This document shows positions 47,437 to 59,575 of a stretch of 64,000 nucleotides of DNA, in pieces. The position numbers were made by a program, and so were the translations under genes. The DNA is from Salticus scenicus. Taxonomy: Eukaryota; Arthropoda; Arachnida; Araneae; Salticidae. Location: contig OZ005648.1 of the NCBI GenBank assembly GCA_963930645.1, forward strand, positions 152,251,035 through 152,315,034. The letters run 5' to 3'. Under the pieces are notes generated by a model, which worked only from the letters and a program-made list of their open reading frames with translations, was not told the origin of the DNA and searched no databases. Every line of letters begins with the position of its first letter. Position 1 is the first letter of the stretch.

Positions 47437-47765
47437 TCGCGGTACCCCAGTCGTAGAGAGTCGAGCTCATAATTGGAAGTTTGCGGGTTCGGTTCTCGAC
47501 ACGGCCAAAGACCGTCGTGTACACTAATGGTGGCTGGTGCACGTTAAAATATGTCGTGGCCGCAATATCCTCCAAGTTCCCATCAAAATTATACCTCTGG
47601 GGGCCACCGAAGCGGGGCAGTCATCCCCCTCGTGTAGGACCAAAGCTGTAATGGCATGTCTCTGAAACATCCGTAGGGGTGCGTCCCAGACCGCCGCCAC
47701 TTATCCATAGCGCATTAATGGTGCGACGTCAAACACAACCTACCTAATTATCTACCTACCTACAA
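47437..47765 (+). mobile_element. SINE-A, full-length copy 1
   Basis: tRNA-like head with CGGTACCCCAGTCGTAGAG (A-box region) and GCGGGTTCGGTTCTCGACAC (B-box region). Then body words GACCGTCGTGTACACTAATG, GGTGGCTGGTGCACGTTAAA, CCAGACCGCCGCCACTTA and GTGCGACGTCAAACACAACC, and an (ACCT)n-like tail. A typical tRNA-derived SINE without a poly-A tail. Confidence 0.75.
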
Positions 47766-47872
47766 TCAAGGATCATATTTTAATTTTTAAGTGTAAGAAA
47801 ATTAATTTTCTAAAAGTAGAGAAAAAAAGTTGATATTTATATTTATTTTCTTTCTTCTTTACATCCATGGCT

Positions 47873-48215
47873 TACGGCCGCGGTACCCTAGTCGGTAAAG
47901 CGCCGAGCACGTAATTGGAATCATAAGATTGCCTATTTGATACTCGAGCCGGTCAAAGACCGTTGTGTACATCAGTGGTGGCTGGTGCACATAAAATATG
48001 TCGTGGCCGCAAAATCCTTCATGTTCCCATCCACACTATACCTCTGGGGATCACCAAAGCGGGAGGGGGGGGGGGGGGAATCGCCAGTGGATCAAAATAT
48101 TGATGGCATGTCTCCGGAACATCTCTTGGGGTGCGACCCAGACCGTCGCCAATTACCCATAGCGCAGTACTGGTGCGACGTTAAATCCAACCTAACTACC
48201 TACCTACGTACAACC
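47873..48215 (+). mobile_element. SINE-A, full-length copy 2
   Basis: Same order of boxes and body as copy 1 (CGCGGTACCCTAGTCGGTAA, GTGGTGGCTGGTGCAC, CCAGACCGTCGCCAATTA) with a G-run insertion at about 48065-48078. Sequence after the tail (GATCATATTTAATTTTT) resembles that after copy 1, so a segment including SINE and flank was probably duplicated. A 101-codon frame here is incidental. Confidence 0.75.
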
Positions 48216-48529
48216 ATGATCATATTTAATTTTTCCATGTAAAGTGACTTCATAACAGAAGAACAATGTCACTGGGAGAAACTTTTTTCAAAATGGCAAA
48301 TAGAGTACCTTCATGAACTTGTCGTTTTTAGTTAATAACTTCTTTAATTAAAATGATAGAAATTTCTAAGCAGCTGAACTGACTTCCTTGGAGTATTCGG
48401 AACACATTGATACCTCTCATGACGCGAAGGACCCTGCCCTCCGATAGAAGATGCTGTTGCAGACAATAAAAAAAAAAAAAAAAAAAAAAATGACGCCAGT
48501 GACAGTAACTTTTTTTAAATATATACAGA

Positions 48530-51479
48530 TATTTTTATTAAGTATAATTTTTATGTTTAAATTGGATAGATGTTGTCGCATAATGATATTGTGGCAAAAA
48601 TAGCTGAAAATTGTCATCGCTGGTCGAAGCACACGAAGCAATAAAAAATTACAGTTTTTTTTTTTTTTTTTCAAGTTTATTTAAGAATCATTAAAAAAAA
48701 AAAAAAAAAACGCTGTTATGCAAGTTTGATGTGCATTACTTCTGTGAAATTACGATTTTATATTTTCGATCTAAATCTATCAAATGTAAAATTAAAATCT
48801 GCGAATAAATTTCAAATAAAATGGATTTACATTTGTTTCTAGGCTGCATAATTCGCCTAAATGTTACGATTTGCAGCAAATCACTTACAATTTTGCATAA
48901 TAAGAATTAGTATATTACAGACTCTAAAGAGTTTATAAATACGTAAAGCAAACAGGTCCGATCCGAATTTTATACAGGACTCGAGTACTTAATTAAATTT
49001 CTTTAAAAAAAATTTTTGTTTGTATAATTTTAATACAATGTAATCTTAATTTTTGATTCAAGTATAGAAAAACAGTACAAAATAAATAAATAAAACATTT
49101 GCTTCAAAATATAAAGTTTATAGTTTTTTAGCAACGTTCACTATGTTCATTTCAATAAAAATTCAAACCATTGTACATGTCCCCCCCCCCCCCTTATTTT
49201 AAATCATATTTCGAAATTTTTATTATTTTATTTTCAAAATTATTATTATATGAATTTCAAATTAAATGATGAAAAAAGGCATTTCACAGGTGGACTTTCT
49301 AATGATTCCTATTTCCTATTCATGGATGTTTCAGAGAAAATCACGGCAACCTAGAATGGCTTAGCCAATGAGCTTATAAAGCAAAACATTTCGGTCACTG
49401 ATGGGAGTATATATTTTTTATAAATTGATGTTAAACATTTTCAGTATTCTTTGTCGTCTTAATAGATTTTTCCATAAAATGTGACAATACGACCAAATTC
49501 TGAACTAGTAGTTATCTGAGAAAGAGATTTTAAGTTTTTGAAATATCATGCGTAATCAGATGTTTTAAAAGCAATTAATTTTGTATAACTTGACTGCATA
49601 GTCACTCTACTATAGCAGACATGCCAAGATACTACTAACGAAAAATCAGTTTCATACCACAATAAAGAAAAAGTAAAACGTATCCTATTAAATTGCAGAT
49701 AATTATTACAAAAAAATACATTAAAAAATTCAGGTATTAAGATTACGGACAATCCATAATCACTTGGCATCTCTGATATAGTGTCACTTTTCTGCATTGT
49801 TACATATTTTCCGGCCATTTTTACATTTTATTTTATTGAATCTCCAATGAAGTTTTTCTAATCACTTTCATTCACTTCTTAAATTTATAATACCTTATGA
49901 AAGATTAAAAAAGAAATATATCTTGTTAAATAAACGAATTTTAGTCTTTTTGTATAAGCTGACAGATACATGGGTGTACAAAATAAAAGGAACAATCTGT
50001 TTTCCCATTATCTTTTACACATAATTTTCAAACAAATAAACATAGGCACATAAAAATTGGATGGCATATTTGTTATCATATCATTAATCGAATTTTATAT
50101 AAAGTAAAAAGTAAGTAAAACTTAAGTAAAATTTGTCAAGTAAAATTTTTTAAAAAGAAAGGAAAACGTAATGAAACATGACCATAAGACGCACATGCAT
50201 CTATGTGTTAGATTAAAACCGGATGTTTCTTTTTGTATTCAATTTTCTGTTTCTTTTCTTATTTTTTCCTCTTTCTCTTTTTGCATGTGAATAACTTTTT
50301 AAAAAATATTCATACAAACATGAAAATTTTAAAAGATGTTCATTATAAAATTATTTTTCAACATCTTTGTTATTCTGATGATTCTCATAGTTTACAAATT
50401 AGTAATTATATATTTTCAAAACACCCGTTATAAAAGTAAAAGTGAATTGAAAACAGAAAGAAAAGTCGGGATTAAGTTTAACATTTGCAGGCATGGGTGT
50501 CTTCTTCTATCTGCATTTCATCTTTAACACAATTTTTCTTATACTTTTTTTCCCCCCAAAAATTGTTGAATTTTTCCATTTTTTCCAAAGCTTACATTTG
50601 AGAAAAATGAATGATTATTATTTTAAAAAGAGTTGCTTATGCTAAAGTTATATAAAATTCGATTAATGATACGATAACGAACATGGCATCAAAATTTTAT
50701 GTTCATATCTTTATTTCTTTAAAAATTATGCACGAAAGAAGAATCATCATTATGAATTTGTTGAGGACTACCCCCCCCCCCCCCTCTTAGTATATTATAA
50801 ACTACATTGTACATCGCATGTTTTTAGTAATTTTTTTCTCTTTCCTTTAAATATTTGCCCCACCTTGTTTAGTTATATTGCACTTTGTTGTTTTGTTACC
50901 TACTTAGTGTTGTCAAACAGGTTGCCAAATGGTCAAAACGCTAGGGGTCAATGAGGTGAAAGTCCCTGAGTTTGACGAGTGATGAGATTCAGAGATAAGA
51001 GAAAATTTTAGATAAAGATAAAACAGAGGATTCTGATTAAAAATTTTAAAACAAGACATATGCATATGTACGTTTGTGTGTATATTTTTTACAGAAGAAT
51101 TAGTTTCATAAAAAAGTACGAAATTATTATTACATAAATTGGCCATTTCTATTAGAAGGGGGAAAAATATTGTTTCAAAAGTAATCTTTATCGATTGCTT
51201 CTTTATATTTTTGTCTTTGTCTGTCTCTAACTTTTATTAAAAAGAGATAGAGAGAACTAGAATGAAATATTAACAATTGGGTGTGTGGGGGTAGAAAATA
51301 ATCTGTCGGAAAATTACTCTATTACTTGACGTTTCGAGATTTTTCAACGCACAAATATTTTATATTTTTACGCATGATAAATGCTGAGGTATCAGTACTT
51401 CCTTTCTAAAAATAAACAAGAACAACAGCGAAAAAACATGCGGCGCATAGATTACAAAATATGATTACAAACACTTTGC
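48530..51479. other. AT-rich DNA, no gene seen
   Basis: C-runs at about 49182-49193 and 50771-50784, A/T homopolymers near 48656-48672 and 48692-48709. No exon chain, RNA gene or bounded element recognised. Frames of 60-90 codons here show no protein-like features. Confidence 0.5.
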
Positions 51480-52000
51480 AAGTTTTGGAGAAAAATCATT
51501 AAAAAACCCGTAAGGCTGTAAAAATAAGTGCTACCTGGGTTTGAACATGGCACTTTCCATTTATCACATTTTTAGTAGATCATCTCGGCCACTAGTGGGT
51601 CTGGATGATAATGTAAAGGAAATGAAAGGTTAAAAAATTTGTTTTATTTGATTTTTATTCGTCGATTAAATTCAGTAGTGTTAATGCACCAGTGAATTAG
51701 CTAGTACTACTAACTTTACTTGATTTTAGTTGAAGTTTAAATTTCTTAAAAGGTAATTCGTTGTTTTTGACGACTTGTAATTTTGCTCTAATGTTAATGC
51801 TTGGTTTCGTTTTTCGTTCTGAAGAAAAATGCATGTGTCAATAGGTGGATTAATGCTAATTCTTTTCACAAATCTACCTTTGCGTGAGACACCCTCCATG
51901 CATATCTATTTAAAAGTCTTCCGGCGGATTTCGGAAAAAACTATGGAAAAACTCTAATGGTTAAGCAAACAAGCTGGCCCATGCTTAGGCAGGTGCGAAA
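51480..52000 (-). mobile_element. SINE-B fragments, decayed
   Basis: GCTACCTGGGTTTGAACATGG (51531-51551, B-box like) and, at about 51920-51960, GGATTTCGGAAAAAACTATG followed by GAAAAACTCTAATGG match the body of SINE-B at 63430-63475. Both are partial and separated by unrelated sequence. Confidence 0.4.
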
Positions 52001-52417
52001 GGTGCAGTTGCACTAGGCCGCAAAATATAAGCAGATGCAAATATATATATTTATTCTTTTTTCCTAGAATATTACATTATATTACTTTTTTTTTTTTTTT
52101 TTTTTTTTTAATTAGGCTTTTAGAATTAAAAAAAAACACTATTTAGAAATGCGATCTAAAAACATTCCTTTTTAACACTTTTCAATAGTGTTTACCGAAA
52201 ATAGATGTTTATTCAAGTTTACTTTGGCATATTCTCTAATGAAAATGACATAAGTAGAGGAAACGTTATTGTGTACAAGAACTCACAAAAGAGTTTTCAA
52301 TCATTTCATTATGGTCTAACAGAGGACATTTTTTTTAAAAGTATATATTAATAACTTTATACTATGTACAACATAAAGAAATTGACATAAGTTATTCATA
52401 TTTATAAAATGACCCAC

Positions 52418-52455
<38 letters not shown>

Positions 52456-52542
52456 TTAAGAATACGACAAAGTAAGTACTTATGATTGTTTAGAGTCTCC
52501 AAAAATCGTTCAATTACGCTATGGGATTGAATTTAGGTAAAA
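52001..52542. repeat. AT-rich DNA with T-run and (TTA)n
   Basis: T-run at about 52086-52109 and (TTA)n at about 52422-52456. No gene seen. Confidence 0.6.
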
Positions 52543-52645
52543 ATGGCAGCAAAAAAATGGCACCGGAAAATATGGCAACGGAAAGGATGGCAACCGGAAA
52601 ATATGGCAATGGAAAAAATGGCAACGGAAATAATGGCAACGCTAA
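52543..52645 (+). repeat. 16-bp minisatellite, about 6-7 copies
   Basis: ATGGCAACGGAAAATA-type units, with variants ATGGCACCGGAAAATAT and ATGGCAACGGAAATA. The core GGCACCGGAAAA is shared with the minisatellite at 58313-58484. Confidence 0.85.
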
Positions 52646-53029
52646 AAATTATAATAATCATTATTAATGAATAGAGTTGAAATTATTTTCAAAATTACGA
52701 TTTTAAAATAACTTAATCTTAACAGATAGAATTTTTTAAATGATAACTGTTATCTATCTCATATATTTTTGGTTTAAGTATGTAAAAAGTATCATTTTGC
52801 ACGAAAATAACCTATATTGCAGATTATCTTATTATTACTGTTACTATTTTTATAGTAAATTTTTGTGGAAGGCCGACAAAAAGTCAAATTTTTATTAAAT
52901 TTGTTTACAGAAAACATTCTAAGGTCTTTAGCTATTAATTTTCAGTCCAGTGAAAGCAGATGTGAAAACGTATTTCAAAATTTATCCGAATTTTAGAAAT
53001 GAAATTTTACAACATGCCGTTTATCAGAT

Positions 53030-53545
53030 TGGATGCGAAGAATTCTTTATTATTTTCTCTTATTATATGTTGTAGAAAAAGTTTTATTTTTGTCTCCAGT
53101 TTTCGAGATTGAGTTTTTGCTAAACTTTCGCGATTTAAGTTCCTTGAATCAAGATATCAGTTTTTTAGCTGTTATTTTGCACGTATTTACCTGTATGTTT
53201 GTAATCCAAACTCATTATTCTAAATATTTTTCATGTGGTAAGGTTACTTAAAATTTGTTATTGTGATCGAACATATTCACTTTATGAAATGGGCTCACCC
53301 CTCCCAGCCAATACACACCCACTTTTTTTTTTTTTTTTTTTTACTTTTTCTTATCAATGTATTTCAGAGAAATGATTGTTTCGTCTCAAATTTTTGAAAT
53401 TCAGTTTTTGCTACACTTGAGTTTTTGCTAGTTTTAAGGTTCCCTAATAAAAAAATAAAAAAAAAAAAAAAGTTTTTTTTAAGCTTTTGGTTTGTGTGTG
53501 TACGCCTGTATTTGTTATCATCATATTTATAGAAAGTCCAAATTC
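53030..53545 (+). repeat. Two decayed TG-rich leader modules
   Basis: About 53085-53200 (CCAGTTTTCGAGATTGAGTT) and 53375-53545 (CTCAAATTTTTGAAATTCAG, TTTTAAGGTTCCCTAATAAA, GGTTTGTGTGTGTACGCC, GTTATCATCATATTTATAG) follow the layout of the module at 39030-39200. A poly-T separates them. Confidence 0.45.
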
Positions 53546-53879
53546 TAGGAAAAGAATAAGTTGTTCGTGCTCAGGGACTTTCAAGAGAATTCAGATACAT
53601 TACGTTTATCAGCGACATTTCTGATAGGTACCATTTAATATCTTTAGATAGCATAAAACAGAATAAACTGAATGTACATTTTTATTTTGAATGCGTAAAA
53701 GAACGTTTCGTATAAAATGCGAATGAAATCATTTATTAATCGTTTCCACATAACTGCACAAAGCAATTCGGATGCATTACCCCTGTACAAAAATTTTGCT
53801 CAAAATTCGTTTCAAGTAAAACTATGTATTTTTCATACTGTACTAAATTTAAGTATACTATATAGTTTTTGTAAGAGAC

Positions 53880-53976
53880 GAAAAAAAAAAAAAAAAATAA
53901 TAATAATAATAATAATGCTGGAAAAAATAATCCAGGAAAAAAGCTCCCTCAGAAAAAAAACACCCCGGAAAAAACA

Positions 53977-54002
<26 letters not shown>
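53880..54002 (+). repeat. A-rich minisatellite, about 4 units, between homopolymers
   Basis: (A)n and (AAT)n at 53881-53915, then 16-17-bp units CAGGAAAAAAGCTCCCT, CAGAAAAAAAACACCC and CGGAAAAAACACA, then a T-run to 54002. Same style as the CCGGAAAA minisatellites nearby. Confidence 0.55.
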
Positions 54003-54007
<5 letters not shown>

Positions 54008-54139
54008 CTAAATTAGAATTTCGTGGCCTATTGGAGTTGTGCTATGTTCAAAATTTGTCACTTGATATAGCTACTCTAATGCAGACTTGGTGACCCTTGC
54101 CAACGTATATTATATGAAAAGTGCCGAGCTGATTATCAG

Positions 54140-54210
54140 CCAGGGTAGCTCAGTGGTTTAGAACATCCGCGAGTTAAGCGGAAGGCCCGGGTTCGATTCC
54201 AAGACTCTGG
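54140..54210 (+). mobile_element. tRNA-like sequence, SINE head or tRNA pseudogene
   Basis: Acceptor stem CCAGGGT/ACTCTGG pairs over 7 bp with one G-T. Anticodon stem TCCGC/GCGGA is perfect around loop GAGTTAA (54171-54177). A-box GTAGCTCAGTGGTTTAG and B-box GGTTCGATTCC are good. However, position 33 is A not T, the T-stem has two mismatches and the D-stem one, so a working tRNA is unlikely. The anticodon position would read GTT (Asn-like). Confidence 0.55.
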
Positions 54211-54299
54211 TGTTTTTCACGTATAGTGGTAAAAATCAGCCTTTCACTCCAATTATAAAAAGTGAGATTTAAGAGTTGATGTTTGAAATTTCTAAAGTA

Positions 54300-54960
54300 C
54301 TAAAATATGGTTTATAGAAATACCTTTCTCAGAACACAATGTTCTAGAAAACTTTCGGGTGTCCGTCTACATAAACCGGCAGAGGTATTCACTCCATTTT
54401 CATTAGGGAACATCCGGTTGTGAACTATAATAATATATATCAGTTTCAAAAAATTCCATAAGCATTTAAGGGAGGAGGACAGACAGACAGTCACCATGGA
54501 CAGACAGACGGGCAGACGAACAGACAGACACATACACAAATTGAAATTATGTTCACATTTAAAAATTGTTAGAAAGTACTAAAAATACTTAATATAAACG
54601 AAAGTGCAATTCCAGCAAATTTTTATTAATATTTCTTAAAGGAACTGAATATTTTTGTGTGTCCCTGTAAGTTTAATACAAATATACAGAAAGCATTCTT
54701 TTGTGCATATGAATAACATATTTCAATTTCATTAAGCTTTGTGCAAAGTAAAGTTATTAAAATTTGGTTTACAGAAATACCTTTCATAGAATGCAATGCT
54801 TTGGAATACTTTCGGTGTCCCTGTATAGAAACCATTGCTGGTATTTATTCCATTTTACATTAGAAACATCGGATAGTGAACTTAAATAGCATATTTCAAT
54901 TTCATTAAGATTTGTGTGCAGAAAAGGTATTAAAAGGTGATTTATCGAAATACCTCCCAT
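54300..54960. repeat. Duplicated decayed repeat
   Basis: GAAATACCTTTC(T/A)(C/T)AGAA, ACTTTCGG(G)TGTCC, TTCACTCCATTTTCATTAGG / TTTATTCCATTTTACATTAG and TAGTGAACTTAAATAGC-like words occur twice in order (54310-54440 and 54770-54960). The GTGTCC...ATA(A/G)AAACC word also links it to 29695-30140 and 32330-32800. Confidence 0.5.
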
Positions 54961-55090
54961 AGAGCATGCGCGCCGACTATGTGGGTGCTGTGGGTGCCGC
55001 GCCAACTGCATGGGTGATTTGGGTGCTGAAGCATCAAGAGATTTTGCCGTGGGTGCGAAGCCCCCACAACAAAATTTCTCATGAGAGGAT
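54961..55090. other. GC-rich patch of unknown origin
   Basis: CATGCGCGCCGACTATGTGG, TGGGTGCTGTGGGTGCCGCG and GCCGTGGGTGCGAAGCCCCC stand out from the AT-rich surroundings. The first words resemble one end of a TIR element, but no matching second end was found. Confidence 0.3.
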
Positions 55091-55334
55091 GGTTTTATAT
55101 CACTTTTTATTGATTGCAATGAAATTTGATATAATTATTTACTGACTGTTACAAAACACGATGTTTATATATAACTAAGGGAGAAAACGGGGAAGAACAT
55201 GATATAAAAACCATCTTTTTCATTGCAAACTCCTCTCTCAATAGATACATTTAATTTTTTACTATACTAGTTATTTTAGTACTAATAGATAACTTTACTA
55301 ACTTTTGAGATATCGAAAAAAAAAAAAAAAAAGG

Positions 55335-55460
55335 GGTTGGATGGTTGGGTTTTACGTCACGCTAGTGCTGCGCAGACGGGCAATTGGCGACGGTCTAGGA
55401 CACACCCCTAGAGGTGGTCGGGAGACATGCCATCACAATTTTGATCCTCCACGAAAGGGG
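55335..55460 (-). mobile_element. SINE-A, 3' fragment
   Basis: The reverse complement of GGTTGGGTTTTACGTCAC, GGCAATTGGCGACGGTCT and GGAGACATGCCATCA matches the 3' half of SINE-A. The tRNA head is missing. A poly-A at about 55317-55332 lies beside it. Confidence 0.7.
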
Positions 55461-55779
55461 AAAAAAAAGTATATAAAAATCTTCTTTTCCTCTACCTACC
55501 TCCGGAAAATTTAGCCTTTGCTGTATTTTCGACCTACTAATTAATAGGTAACAACCGAAAAGTTTAATTGCAATTAGTGAAAAAGTTATATATAATTATT
55601 TTTTCTTTTCTATCGGATCTCTCCCCTCCTGTTAGTATATGTTATGTAAAAAATAATAATTATATTTAAAAAAAAATAATCCTAGTAAAATAATTTGGAT
55701 TTAAAATGAAAAGATAAGAAGCAATATAAGTTTGCATTGAAAAATTATTTTTAGTTTAAAAAAATCTTTCTTTGGATGT

Positions 55780-55965
55780 TGGTGTTTGGGATGATTGAAT
55801 ATGCTTGAGTCCAGGCCTGGTTGGGATGCCCACCGTGAGCGTTATTCGGAGGCAACCTAGCTCTCATCTATGCCAGTTGAGGAAAAAACCACGGAGAACG
55901 CTGAACAGCTATGATGATGGTTGCGACCTGATTCGAGCCTGGCACCTCCCGTCTACTTTTTTTCT
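55780..55965 (-). mobile_element. SINE-B-like fragment
   Basis: GAGGAAAAAACCACGGAGAA and GTTGCGACCTGATTCGAGCC parallel the GAGAAAACCATAGAAAACTC and GCGACCTGGGATCAAACCC words of SINE-B (63430-63500). More diverged than the other copies. Confidence 0.5.
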
Positions 55966-56135
55966 TTTTGATTAGGAAAACAATAGTTTTATAATGAATT
56001 AGGATATGCTGTGATAATTAAAGGAAAATATAATTTTCTTTTCTTATAAATGTATTACCTATCAACATTTTTATTCACTTTATTAAGAATATGTTGTTTT
56101 CCAGCTAGACGAAATTACAACATAAAATATGTATA

Positions 56136-56171
<36 letters not shown>

Positions 56172-57544
56172 CAACTAAAATCAGAAGCGGAAAAAAATAA
56201 TAATAATAAACAAATAAATAGTTTTCGGTTAAACGTAAATCTAAGGGAATATCTTTAAAAATCTAAGTTAGAAAATAAGTAAATAATTTATAAAGGAATA
56301 AATTATATTTGGAAGTTCTTATTTCATAATGAAATGAGAGGAATATTTCTAAGTGCGTTCAAGTGGATGAAATAATTCATTCATTTGTTATGAATATTAT
56401 AAAATAACACAAAAATACTTTGAAGATCATGATGCACATAGTTACTGAAATATGAATATATATATTGAAATTTTTAATAAATGTAAAAATATAGTTTTTT
56501 CCTCCCACTAGTGTATTTTTAAGATATGGAAAAATATGCGGAACAGGTAATAAAACTTTTAAAACATGTAAAAAAAAAAAAAAAAAAAAAAAAATCGAAA
56601 ACAAAGAGACTGGGGAGACAAGCAGTCTAGAAATAATTGAGTAAAAAACAGGTATTGTGTCCACTTGTAGTCAAATGATAAGAACAGCTTTACAAATCGT
56701 TCGGTCAAAGAGGTTAAATCTTCTAACCCTTTTGTCGTTTGGTAAACGTCCCATGAAGAAACAGCTTTCAACAATTAGCGGAATTCTCTTAAAGAACTTC
56801 CATCTGCAGCCACTTGAAGGATTAGTTGGAATGAAATAAGAAAAAGAGCACGAAAATAAAAGATTTATTACTTTTTTGAATCCAGACGGAAATCATTCAA
56901 GTAAACTTGAATGAAAATGCATCACCTCACTTTTATTTTGTTTATTTTCAAAATGTAATAACTTTTATAATTTGCCTCAACAATCGATTATGGCCTTCTT
57001 GTGGTGTCGTCCTCTTGCTTGCTTTTCCTAAAGTCGGGGGGGGGGGGGATACTTAACGCCTTTTGTTCCCTCTGTAACGTCATGTCAACAGAAATGTGCC
57101 AGAAATTTCTCACCGACAAACATAATTTTTCGCTAAAGAAATTAATTTTTTGTTTGCTTTAATGTGTCATATTTGTGTTTGATTTGATGTCTCATATAAA
57201 TATATACACATCAGTGCTAGGAAAAATCTAGTTTTAAAAGAAAAAGAAAGTACTCATCATTTTTCAGTATCCTGGAAAAAAAGGCATTTTTATAAAAATA
57301 TATTTTCTTGAATTGTTAATTGTGAAACACAAATTTTAAAGAATGTTGCAAACGCTTTAGTGAATTAGGGATGCAAATGAAAAAAAAAAGGAGAGAAAAA
57401 TTTTTTTTTATACTTTTTTTTTAAAACCAATTTTAACCATCAACAAAATTTAGTACAACTGTTACTTAATAAGGGAAAAAATATAATGGGGGTTAAATAT
57501 TTCTGAAGAAAACGAAAGAGAGAGAGAGAGGGAAAAAAAAGTTG

Positions 57545-57596
<52 letters not shown>

Positions 57597-58312
57597 CTAT
57601 TATTATTATTATTATTTTGTTTAATGGAGTCTAATTAAATTTTGTATAATTATCATTCACTAATTTAAGATAATAAATGAATAAATAAATAAATAAATAC
57701 TGTTGATGTAGATTACCTGGAGGGATCTAGAGCAGCATAAAAAAAATAATATTAATATTTTTCATATTTTCCCCCTTTTCTTATGACACAATTTAATTTT
57801 ATCTTTGCTCTCTATAATTATTTATCAATATATCACAGTATTCATTTTCATTTAAAATTAAATTTTCTGGAAATTCGGAACAGATGGCTTTACTAAAAAT
57901 GAATTACTTCAGAAGCAATCTTCATTTGAAAATACAGAAGATTGGAAAGTATAGTTCAAGTTGCTATTCATAATATTATGTTTATTATACATTATTTAAT
58001 TACATTCTTAAAATTGTTTTACAGATAAAATTTAAAGATAACTTTTATGCTGTCAAATAAATGTTTTTCTACAAAACCTTTAATGAATTTTTTTCTAAAA
58101 GTTTTGTTTATGTAAACACTAGGGGGTTATGGTGCAGCTGAACAAGTTTTATGAATATAAATTAAAGCTTTTGGATTTCCTTCCAACATTTTAAAGAACT
58201 CTTCTTTTTCTTAAAATTATATTTAAAATAAAAATACTTTAACTACAATTATGAGATGGTTTTCTTGTATGGTTGAAAATAAATTTTAAATGTTTTTTGA
58301 TATAAATGTGGA
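55966..58312. other. AT-rich DNA with microsatellites, no gene seen
   Basis: (TA)n plus T-run at about 56130-56170, poly-A at 56571-56594, G-run at about 57037-57048, (AG)n at 57517-57530, (AT)n at 57547-57591 and (ATT)n directly after. ACTAGGGGGTTATGG at 58118-58132 resembles a minus-strand Helitron 3' end, but lacks supporting sequence. Confidence 0.5.
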
Positions 58313-58484
58313 TCCCGGAAAAAAGGGCACCGGAAAAAAAGGGCACGGAAAAAAAAGGCACCCGAAAAAAGGGCACGGAAAAAAAAGGCACCGGAAAAAA
58401 GGGCACCCGGAAAAAAGGGCACCCGGAAAAAAGGGCACCGGTAAAAAGGGCACCGGAAAAAAGGGCACCCGGTAAAAAGGGCAC
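58313..58484 (+). repeat. 15-17-bp minisatellite, about 11 copies
   Basis: Units CCGGAAAAAAGGGCAC with A-run length and C-number variants (CACCCGG, CACCGG, CACGG). All six frames are partly open through it, giving low-complexity repeats, and none is a gene. Confidence 0.9.
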
Positions 58485-58579
58485 TTTTCCAATTCGCAAA
58501 TCGCAAAATAATAAATATTAAATAATGACTTTTAAAAATGACTTTCAAATTACATTTTTAGAAACTTCGATTGATTTGG

Positions 58580-59575
58580 TACAACATTCCTTTAGTATAT
58601 ACCTGGAGGAAGAGGGGGGGGGACTAGGAGCAGATCGAAAGAAAACAATTGTTTTTATATAAATTCTTACCGATTTTAATGAAACTTTGTATAATCACGT
58701 ACAATTTGTGAAACAATTACAGTAAGTGCCAGGCAAACTTGGTGGGGGGAGGGTTAAAGAGGAGGGAGGGGGGGGCAGAGGAAATTAAAATTATCTTTTA
58801 TATAATCATTTTACCGATTTAATGATATATTCTATAATTATCACTTTTTATGAAGATCATAATGAGTGCATTATATACTGGGGGGGGGGGGGGGGAGAGG
58901 GAAGAATATTGAAATAAAATACATTCTTCTTTAAATTATCCTTTTATCGATTTAAAAAACCGTATAATCACGTACAATTTGTGAAAAACAAATTACAGTA
59001 AGTGTCAGACATACTGGGGGGGGGGGGGGGCAGACGAAAATAAAATTATTTTTTATAACACCATTTTACCGACTTTAATGATATATTCTATAACTAGCAC
59101 TTACTTTTTATGAAGATCACAATGAGTGAATTATACATCTGTGGGGGGGGGGGGGCAAGTGGGGCGCAGATAGAAGTAATATATGTTATTCTTTAAACTA
59201 CCGTATAATCGATTAAAAAAAAAGCTTCGTATATATACAACTTTCTGTTTATGAAAAATTACAGTGAGTTTACACATATCTGGACGATTTGCTGGGGGGG
59301 GGGGCAGAGTGAAGAAAATGTTTGTTTTTATATCACCATGCTACCTATTTATATGAAACCTTGTACGACTATCACTTTCATTTTATTAAAATTGCAGTGA
59401 AAGTTACCTATAGTTGGTATGGGGGGGGGGGGGGGGGGGTAAATGAAAAATGAAATAATCTTTTTAAACAACAGTTATTATCGTTTGTTTTATTGTTTTA
59501 TTTACATTTTGTGTAAATATCAGTTAGTATTAATGAAAAATTACAGGGGGGGGGGTGCGCAAAAATTCAATGTAT
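58580..59575 (+). repeat. Satellite of 125-150-bp monomers with a G-tract each; dimeric period
   Basis: G-tracts at about 58612-58622, 58742-58777, 58880-58895, 59016-59030, 59143-59155, 59294-59304, 59422-59439 and 59546-59555, each followed by GAAATAAAATTAT-like and CACCATTTTACCGA-like words and preceded by AAATTACAGTGAGTG. Neighbouring monomers differ and alternate: 58742 and 59016 share TTACAGTAAGTG(C/T)CAG, while 58880 and 59143 share GAAGATCA(T/C)AATGAGTG. This gives a dimer of about 265-275 bp. Confidence 0.85.

Larger units (their letters stand above)
47127..48529 (-). mobile_element. Helitron family B (non-autonomous) carrying two SINE-A copies
   Basis: On the minus strand it starts TCTGTATATATTTAAAAAAA (48529 downward) and ends GGGGACAGAGCCCCCTAG (47127), with A before and T after. 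The first 270 bases match the element starting at 63717. Between, two SINE-A copies with similar flanks lie in tandem. No Rep or helicase frame, 1403 bp. Confidence 0.75.

Noticed and set aside
54140..54210. Functional tRNA-Asn gene
   Set aside because: T-stem mismatches, a D-stem mismatch and absence of T at position 33. Better read as a SINE head or pseudogene.
54784..55119. 111-codon minus frame
   Set aside because: Crosses a decayed dispersed repeat and a GC-rich patch. No domain.
58118..58132. Minus-strand Helitron 3' end (ACTAGGGGGTTATGG)
   Set aside because: Only the terminal word fits. No matching 5' end or GC-rich hairpin found.
58239..58548. Overlapping frames of 60-99 codons on both strands
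   Set aside because: All cross the CCGGAAAAAAGGGCAC minisatellite. No frame is favoured.
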